From CAYJMQ01 sp964371555 (lineage in GTDB: Bacteria; Bdellovibrionota; JACOXK01; 2-02-FULL-40-11): a stretch of 18,778 nucleotides of DNA. Positions 13,121 through 18,778 of the stretch are shown here, in pieces. Where the stretch lies: the NCBI GenBank assembly GCA_964371555.1, contig CAYJMQ010000040.1:1-18778 (forward strand). The letters run 5' to 3'. The notes under the pieces were generated by a model. The model was not told the origin of the DNA. It saw only the letters and a list, made by a program, of their open reading frames with translations, and searched no databases. A program made the position numbers and the translations under genes. Every line of letters begins with the position of its first letter. The first letter of the stretch is position 1.

Positions 13121-15508
13121 ATGGAGCTTATCAACTCAAACAGGTCAGGTCAAGTGAGCTCTAAAAAAATAAAGTGGGGAGTCGGCTTAGGAATTATTAT
13201 TTCTGCAATTTTATTTATTTTTTTTGTCATCTATATCCTGACATTCGATCAAATCATTACAAAAAAATTCGCCGGCCCCAAATGGGATCTCCCCTCAAGG
13301 GTCTATTCTGATTCACTCCAGCTCTATCCGGGGATTGCCATTGATGCCATCGGACTTAAAGAAAAGTTAGATCGGCTCGGATATCAGAAAGTAGAGGACG
13401 AATTGATTCGAAACGGTGAATTTAAAATAGAGGCTGAAGAGGAGGGACAAAGCGAACTTGAAGGCGAGAGGTGGACTATTTATCTCCACGATTTTTCTTA
13501 CCCTTTTAAAGAATTCAGCGGATCGCCGGTTCGTTTTGAAATTAAAAACGGGACCATCGAAAAAATAGAGGCAAAAAAAAATGAGGATGAGTTTGAAGAA
13601 GTTGAATTGACAGAGATTGAGCCTGAACTCATTACCGAATTTTTTGAAAACAGACGGGAAGATCGCCAAATTGTCAAACTGACAGAGGTTCCGCCAAATC
13701 TCAGCAATGCGATTATTGCTATCGAAGACCAAAGATTTCTTTCTCATGGTGGTATTGACCCGCGGGGAATCCTCAGGGCTATCTATTCGAATGTGCGCGC
13801 CGGCGGGATCGTTCAGGGGGGATCAACGATTACCCAACAGCTTGTCAAAAATTTCTTTTTAACCCAAAAAAGAAGCTTTATCCGGAAATTTAATGAGGCC
13901 GTCATGGCTGTCATGATTGAACATAAATATTCGAAAGATGAAATTTTAGAAACTTACCTCAATGAGGTCTATTTTGGTCAAAGGGGGCCGGCAGGAATTT
14001 TTGGTGTTGCCGAGGCCGCGCGATTTTACTTCGTAAAACCCCTGAAAGAGCTGACGCTCGCTGAATGTGCCACGCTTGCAGCCATCATCCGAAGCCCCAG
14101 GCTTTATTCCCCCTTTAAGAATCGAAATGCGGTCATTCAGCGAAGGAACCTTGTTCTTAAAAAGATGCTCGAAAGCCAGACGATTCTTAAATCTGAGTAT
14201 CTTGAAGCAACCCATGAAGAGCTTCGCCCCGGAAAGATCGCCATCAGTTCTAATATCGCCCCTTATTTCGTTGATTTCGTAAGACAGGAGCTTCTGGAAC
14301 ATTATTCAGCCAAAACTCTCAATACACAGGGATTAAAAATTTTTACCACACTTGATATATCCCTTCAAATACTTGCAAATGACGCAGTTCAAACGACCCT
14401 TAAGAGATTGGAATCCTCTTTCCCGGCGCTGAAAACTTCTCTCCATCCCCCAGAGAAATCTGGAGATAAATTTGAGCCGATACAAGCCGCTTTCATCTCT
14501 ATACAACCTCAGTCGGGCTACATTCGCGCGCTGGTCGGGGGACGAGACTACAATGAGACACAATTTAACCGGGTCGTACAGGCCTATCGTCAGCCAGGAT
14601 CTCTTTTTAAGCCCTTTGTATTTCTGGCCGCTTTTCTTCAAAAAAGCGGGAGTCAATACAAACTTACTGACACGCAAATTGACGAGCCCTTCCAATGGAG
14701 GTATGAGGGGCAAACTTGGGAACCGAAAAATTATGAAGAAACATTTCGCGGGAAAGTTACTCTGAGAGAGGCCATGGAAAACTCCATCAACATCCCGACT
14801 GCCAAACTTGCCAGAGAAATCGGCATTAAACCGATTGCAACCCTTGCCAAACGAATGGGAATTAAAACAAAACTCCCTCTTGTTCCCTCACTCGCACTCG
14901 GGAGCAGTGAAGCAACGATGATCGATATCGCAACCGCTTATGCTGTTCTTGCAAATGGCGGAACCCTCTCGACCCCCCTTTCGATCAAGCACGTCGTCTC
15001 GCCTGATGGAAAGATCCTTGAACAACGTCCGATTAAAATCAAAAAAATTATCCCGGATGACATCTCTTACCTCATAACTTATGCCTTGCAGGGAACGATC
15101 GATCGTGGAACAGCAAGGGGTCTTCGGATGATGAATTTTTCTCAAGCAGCCGCGGGAAAAACAGGAACAACCAGCGATTATGTGGATGCCTGGTTCGCAG
15201 GCTACACCCCAAATCTTTTGGCAGTCTCATGGGTGGGATTCGATCGAAAAAGGCCGCTGGGGCTCACGGGGGCACAGGCAGCAATGCCTATGTGGGGACA
15301 TTTCATGAAGAAAGCGGTCCGGATGCTCCCTGTTTCGCAGTTCCTCGTCCCAGAGACAATTATTTTTAAAAAGATCGATCCCGAAAGCGGTTTTTTAGCG
15401 GTAAAAAAATGTCCTGAAATCGTGGAGGAAGCCTTTGTGAAAGGCACAGAACCGTTGCTGCCCTGCCCTTTACACAGTGGTAAGAAAGAGGTTCCGATAA
15501 AGAGATGA
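13121..15508 (+). CDS. PBP1B-type bifunctional peptidoglycan synthase (class A PBP)
   Basis: An inner-membrane enzyme that polymerises glycan strands and cross-links them in the periplasm. In 795 residues: a short cytoplasmic tail, a membrane anchor at about 19-41, a UB2H-like regulatory region near 57-150 (SDSLQLYPGIAIDAIGLKEK), a GT51 transglycosylase with Glu202 in AIEDQRFLSHGG and GGSTITQQLVKN at 233-244, and a transpeptidase with SLFK at 494-497, SIN at 555-557 and KTGTT at 680-684. The tail has two cysteines (764 and 782) around VKGTEPLLPCPLH. All catalytic motifs are intact. The start is uncertain: ATG 13121 lacks a ribosome site, whereas GTG 13154 has AGG motifs 4 and 9 bases before it. 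It overlaps the next gene as ATGA. The UB2H-like region indicates PBP1B (mrcB/ponB) rather than PBP1A, and implies an activator partner. Confidence 0.93.
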   Translation: MELINSNRSGQVSSKKIKWGVGLGIIISAILFIFFVIYILTFDQIITKKFAGPKWDLPSRVYSDSLQLYPGIAIDAIGLKEKLDRLGYQKVEDELIRNGEFKIEAEEEGQSELEGERWTIYLHDFSYPFKEFSGSPVRFEIKNGTIEKIEAKKNEDEFEEVELTEIEPELITEFFENRREDRQIVKLTEVPPNLSNAIIAIEDQRFLSHGGIDPRGILRAIYSNVRAGGIVQGGSTITQQLVKNFFLTQKRSFIRKFNEAVMAVMIEHKYSKDEILETYLNEVYFGQRGPAGIFGVAEAARFYFVKPLKELTLAECATLAAIIRSPRLYSPFKNRNAVIQRRNLVLKKMLESQTILKSEYLEATHEELRPGKIAISSNIAPYFVDFVRQELLEHYSAKTLNTQGLKIFTTLDISLQILANDAVQTTLKRLESSFPALKTSLHPPEKSGDKFEPIQAAFISIQPQSGYIRALVGGRDYNETQFNRVVQAYRQPGSLFKPFVFLAAFLQKSGSQYKLTDTQIDEPFQWRYEGQTWEPKNYEETFRGKVTLREAMENSINIPTAKLAREIGIKPIATLAKRMGIKTKLPLVPSLALGSSEATMIDIATAYAVLANGGTLSTPLSIKHVVSPDGKILEQRPIKIKKIIPDDISYLITYALQGTIDRGTARGLRMMNFSQAAAGKTGTTSDYVDAWFAGYTPNLLAVSWVGFDRKRPLGLTGAQAAMPMWGHFMKKAVRMLPVSQFLVPETIIFKKIDPESGFLAVKKCPEIVEEAFVKGTEPLLPCPLHSGKKEVPIKR
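13125..13153 (-). promoter_or_regulatory. Probable promoter of the DUF507 pair
   Basis: On the minus strand TTGACC (13148-13153) is followed after 17 bases by TAAGCT (13125-13130). The -35 is good and the -10 weak. Transcription would start near 13118, giving a 14-base leader that contains the AGAGG ribosome site. The element lies within the first codons of the longer PBP1B frame. The -35 overlaps a direct repeat, caggtcaggtca at 13141-13152. Confidence 0.45.
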
Positions 15509-15984
15509 CCCCCAAAACGTTCTTACTTTTTTCACTCCCCCTCTTTTTGACTCTAAACCATTGCGCCTTGTTCAAGGGAAAAAAAACAATTGACGACCCC
15601 CTGATAGATTTTTACCGAAATGACCCCCCGAAACATACCCTGGCCTCTCTCAGGCTTACGGAAAAAGGACGCGGGCAGATACGCGAAGGAGACAAAGCAA
15701 TCGCCATGGAAAGTCTCAATAAAGCCTTAAGTATCGACCCCGTAAATCCTTTCGCCTATTATTTTCTTGCAAGAATCCACAGCGATCGCAATGAATATCG
15801 GGAATCGCTCGGTCTTCTTGAAAAAACGCGCCAATATTCGACAAAATTTCCTTTTTGGAAAGCCCGAAGCCACCTGCTTTCCGCATTCAACTACAGAGCG
15901 CTGGGGCTTTTCAAACAAATGAATTTCCATCTGAAAAAGGCGAGGGAATTTGATCCGGAGATTGACTTAGATGATATCGATTGA
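15505..15984 (+). CDS. Small TPR-like lipoprotein, possible PBP1B activator
   Basis: A 159-residue exported protein. The first 20 residues look like a lipoprotein signal ending in LTLNHC, with Cys20 as the lipidation site; His at -1 is unusual, so lipidation is likely but not certain. After a short linker, residues about 45-150 form TPR-like helical pairs: AIAMESLNKALSIDPVNPFA is a clear TPR core, followed by AYYFLARIHSDRNEYRESLG and LGLFKQMNFHLKKAREFDPE. The start ATG overlaps the PBP1B stop as ATGA, so the two are made together. In Pseudomonas the TPR lipoprotein LpoP, encoded beside the PBP1B gene, activates that synthase; the layout here matches, but homology is not shown. Other TPR lipoproteins serve in pilus or envelope assembly. 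Confidence 0.8.
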   Translation: MTPKTFLLFSLPLFLTLNHCALFKGKKTIDDPLIDFYRNDPPKHTLASLRLTEKGRGQIREGDKAIAMESLNKALSIDPVNPFAYYFLARIHSDRNEYRESLGLLEKTRQYSTKFPFWKARSHLLSAFNYRALGLFKQMNFHLKKAREFDPEIDLDDID

Positions 15985-16001
15985 TATTCAAATCCAAAAA
16001 C

Positions 16002-18778
16002 ATGCGCGATCCAAAAAACTATAAAGAGACTCTCAATCTTCCAAATACCCCTTTTCCGATGAAAGCAAATCTTGCCGTTCAGGAACCGGAAATTTTAAAA
16101 AAATGGGAAAGAGAAAATCTCTACGAAAAAATCGTTAAAAAAAATAAAAAGACAAAGAGCAAATTTATTCTGCATGACGGCCCCCCTTACGCAAACTCCC
16201 CGATTCACATCGGAACGGCTCTCAACAAAATTTTAAAAGATTTTGTCATCAAATATAAAAATATGTCGGGCTATTTGTGCGAGTATGTCCCGGGGTGGGA
16301 CTGCCATGGACTCCCGATTGAACTCCAGGCGGAGAAAAAAGCAGAGACATTCGCCGCTTCCCCCCTTGAGATCCGCCCCCTGGAAATCCGAAAGATCTGC
16401 CGTGAACATGCGGAAAAATTCATAAATATCCAGCGTGAACAATTCAAGCGCCTTGGCGTTTTGGGGGAATGGCAAAACCCCTATTTGACGATGGACTGTC
16501 AATATGAAGCTGATATCGTGAATGAGCTTGCCGCACTCTCAGAAAAAGGGCTCCTTTTTCGCGCGAAAAAAGCAATTCATTGGTGCGCATCGTGCCAGAC
16601 TGCCCTCGCTGAAGCAGAAATCGAGTATGAGGAAAAAACATCTCCGTCAATTTACGTAAAATTTCCACTATCTGAAGAATCATTAAAAAAACTTTCTTCA
16701 TCCAGACCTGAATTGGCCAATAAGAAAATTTATGTTCTCATCTGGACAACCACACCGTGGACACTTCCGGCCAACCAGGCAATCGCCCTCCATCCTGATT
16801 TCATATATGCGGCTATTGACACCGGGAACGATATTTTGCTTCTGGCTGAGGCGCTCCTGGACACCGTGCAAAAGGAATGTGGATTGGGGGAATACAAAGT
16901 CATTTCCAAATTTAAGACGATCGACTTGGCTGGTTTAGAATGCGCCCATCCTTTGGTAACTTCGCGAAAATCAATCATTGTTACTGCCGACTTCGTGACG
17001 ACAGAAGATGGAACAGGCTGCGTTCATATCGCCCCTGGGCACGGCGAAGACGATTATTTCCTGGGACTCAAACATCACCTTGAGATTTATTCCCCTGTAG
17101 ATCATCGCGGGCGATTCACCGCTGACCTCCCTGAATGGGAGGGGCGGCTTGTATTCGAAGCCAATCCGATGATCACTGAAAAACTTAAACATGCCGGTCT
17201 CCTTCTCAAAGAAGGAACTGTCCGACATTCATATCCGCATTGCTGGCGCTGCAAAAAACCGGTGATTTTCCGGGCAACGGAACAATGGTTCCTCATGATG
17301 GATGAAGGGGGGCTTCGCAAAAAAGCGCTTGAGTGGATCGATCGTGTCGAGTGGATCCCTTCGTGGGGGAAAAAAAGAATTCAGGGAATGATGGAAACCC
17401 GCCCTGACTGGTGTCTTTCAAGACAAAGAACGTGGGGGGTTCCTATTCCTGTGCTCTATTGTCAGAAATGCCGTTCCCCCTACAACAACGCGGCTTTTAT
17501 GCGAAAGGTGGCCAAAGCCTTTGAAAAAAAGGGGGGGGATTATTGGTTTACGACACCCGTTCAAGATTTAATCTCTTCAAAAACAAAATGCCCCAAATGC
17601 GGCGGGAAAGAGTTCGAAAAAGAAAAAGATATCTTAGATGTCTGGTTTGACTCAGGCTGCAGCTTTGCGGCAGTTTTAGAAAAAAGAAAGAATCTCTCCT
17701 GTCCGGCAGATCTATATTTGGAAGGAAGTGACCAGCATCGGGGATGGTTTCATACCTCCTTGTTGGTTTCAGTGGCCACGCGAAATATTTCCCCCTACAA
17801 ATCGGTGTTGACACACGGATTTGTGGTCGATTCTGAAGGGCGAAAAATGTCAAAATCTCTCGGCAATGTCGTGGAACCGGAAAAAGTCATTTCACAGCAT
17901 GGGGCTGAAATCCTTAGGCTCTGGGTGGCGTCGGAAAATTACCAATATGATATCCACTGTTCTCAAGACCTCATTAAGCGCTGCTCGGAAGTTTACCGAA
18001 AAATCAGAAATACCTGTCGTCATATTTTGGGAAATATTTCGGACTTTAACCCCAAAAGAGACGCGATTCCTTACGCGGAGCTTTTTGAAATAGACCAGTA
18101 TGCGCTCTTAAAACTTCAGCGATTCATTGAAAAGGCAAAAAAGGGATATGAACAATATGAGTTTCACAGTTTTTTCCATGCCCTTAACAACTATTGCGTT
18201 ATCGATCTCAGCGCATTTTACCTCGATATTTTAAAGGATCGCCTCTACACTTATGCCGCAAAGAGTAAAGAAAGAAGATCGGCACAAACGGCACTGCATG
18301 ACATTCTTCTTTCAATGACACAATGGATGTCTCCGATTCTCCCCTTTACAGCCGAGGAAGTCTACCAGCATATACCGGGGAGGGAGGAAAAATCGGTTCA
18401 TCTGACCGATCTGCCAGAGATTAAAAAAGAATATCTCAATACAAATCTTGAAAAACGCTGGGAACAGTTGATAGAGCTGAGACAGATTGTCTCGAAAGCC
18501 CTTGAAGAGTCCCGGACTAAAAAGATTATTGGCAATTCATTGGAGGCAAAGGTAACGCTTCATTTAACATCGCAATGGAGGGGAGTTATAAGCAGCTCAA
18601 CGACAGATCTCAGTCAACTTTTTATTGTGTCGCAAGTAAATAAAATTGCTCCCGATGCGGGTGAACTGAAAGTAGAGGTAGCTCCCGCTGAGGGTCAGAA
18701 GTGTCCGCGTTGTTGGATATGGAGTCTGAGTGTCACGGAAAATCAGCCGGTGTGTGAGAGGTGTAAGAAAGTATTGAT
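16002..18778 (+). CDS. ileS: Isoleucyl-tRNA synthetase (3' end cut by the window edge)
   Basis: A class I synthetase that charges tRNA-Ile with isoleucine in the cytoplasm. The frame is open from ATG 16002 to the last base, 925 complete codons, so only a few residues are missing. Landmarks: HDGPPYANSPIHIGTALNK with the HIGH-type motif near 58-76, YVPGWDCHGLPIE, the editing-domain WTTTPWTLPANQAIAL and GTGCVHIAPGHGEDDY, then DVWFDSG, EGSDQHRGWFH and the KMSKS loop GRKMSKSLGNVVEPEKV. The C-terminal zinc finger is visible as CPRCW followed by CERCKKVL. It lies 17 bases after the lipoprotein gene, without a Shine-Dalgarno. A run of seven A then eight G at 17524-17538 is in frame. The reading is intact despite this slippery run. 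Confidence 0.97.
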   Translation, partial: MRDPKNYKETLNLPNTPFPMKANLAVQEPEILKKWERENLYEKIVKKNKKTKSKFILHDGPPYANSPIHIGTALNKILKDFVIKYKNMSGYLCEYVPGWDCHGLPIELQAEKKAETFAASPLEIRPLEIRKICREHAEKFINIQREQFKRLGVLGEWQNPYLTMDCQYEADIVNELAALSEKGLLFRAKKAIHWCASCQTALAEAEIEYEEKTSPSIYVKFPLSEESLKKLSSSRPELANKKIYVLIWTTTPWTLPANQAIALHPDFIYAAIDTGNDILLLAEALLDTVQKECGLGEYKVISKFKTIDLAGLECAHPLVTSRKSIIVTADFVTTEDGTGCVHIAPGHGEDDYFLGLKHHLEIYSPVDHRGRFTADLPEWEGRLVFEANPMITEKLKHAGLLLKEGTVRHSYPHCWRCKKPVIFRATEQWFLMMDEGGLRKKALEWIDRVEWIPSWGKKRIQGMMETRPDWCLSRQRTWGVPIPVLYCQKCRSPYNNAAFMRKVAKAFEKKGGDYWFTTPVQDLISSKTKCPKCGGKEFEKEKDILDVWFDSGCSFAAVLEKRKNLSCPADLYLEGSDQHRGWFHTSLLVSVATRNISPYKSVLTHGFVVDSEGRKMSKSLGNVVEPEKVISQHGAEILRLWVASENYQYDIHCSQDLIKRCSEVYRKIRNTCRHILGNISDFNPKRDAIPYAELFEIDQYALLKLQRFIEKAKKGYEQYEFHSFFHALNNYCVIDLSAFYLDILKDRLYTYAAKSKERRSAQTALHDILLSMTQWMSPILPFTAEEVYQHIPGREEKSVHLTDLPEIKKEYLNTNLEKRWEQLIELRQIVSKALEESRTKKIIGNSLEAKVTLHLTSQWRGVISSSTTDLSQLFIVSQVNKIAPDAGELKVEVAPAEGQKCPRCWIWSLSVTENQPVCERCKKVL

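Noticed and set aside
5939..15789. Cyanobacterial origin suggested by GCGATCGC octamers
   Set aside because: The gene content (tandem DUF507 genes, an outer-membrane barrel of myxobacterial appearance, hmgA with a D-aminoacylase) does not point to cyanobacteria, and three octamers are too few for a taxonomic claim.
1..18778. Mobile element, prophage, defence system, CRISPR array or tRNA gene
   Set aside because: All gaps are under about 80 bases and are explained by junctions; no transposase, integrase, repeat-spacer pattern or cloverleaf sequence was seen.

Overview
The window reads as ordinary chromosomal DNA from a Gram-negative, diderm bacterium. It encodes an outer-membrane beta-barrel ending in Phe, a PBP1B-type peptidoglycan synthase, a cytoplasmic NagZ and a lipoprotein. 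Tandem DUF507 genes and a myxobacteria-like barrel point loosely to deltaproteobacterial or related environmental lineages. That placement is an inference; no rRNA or strong taxonomic marker is present. Coding density is very high: no gene-free stretch exceeds about 75 bases. I see no tRNA, rRNA, CRISPR array, insertion sequence, integrase or phage gene.

Layout. (1) 18-1220, minus: an M20 metallo-amidohydrolase. (2) 1276-4138, plus: two Dpp/Opp-type ABC permeases without binding protein or ATPases, then NagZ; this looks like a peptide or muropeptide uptake and recycling unit. (3) 10440 down to 4214, minus: a tight gene train of outer-membrane barrel, Leu/Phe-type amino acid dehydrogenase, homogentisate dioxygenase, N-acyl-D-amino-acid deacylase and a cysteine-less exported SUMF1-domain protein. 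The three enzyme genes are separated by +1 and -1 bases, so they are almost certainly co-translated. (4) 13104 down to 10507, minus: two abutting DUF507 genes, then groES-groEL with its own promoter and a likely terminator after groEL. (5) 13121-18778, plus: a PBP1B-type synthase, an overlapping small TPR lipoprotein, and ileS, which runs off the right edge.

How the genes may work together. The minus-strand train joins deacylation of N-acyl-D-amino acids, oxidative deamination of a branched or aromatic amino acid, and opening of the homogentisate ring. This suggests amino acid scavenging that ends in aromatic degradation, with the barrel as a possible entry port. The M20 enzyme, permeases and NagZ fit the same scavenging theme. 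The most attractive functional lead is the TPR lipoprotein overlapping the PBP1B gene. It resembles in layout the Pseudomonas LpoP-PBP1B pair, in which a TPR lipoprotein activates the synthase from the outer membrane.

Other points: a perfect 13-bp hairpin inside the dehydrogenase gene, a nine-A run at the dehydrogenase/hmgA junction that could allow frame-fusion, several genes without a Shine-Dalgarno and with -10 boxes almost on the start codon, and an excess of CGATCG, including three GCGATCGC octamers.
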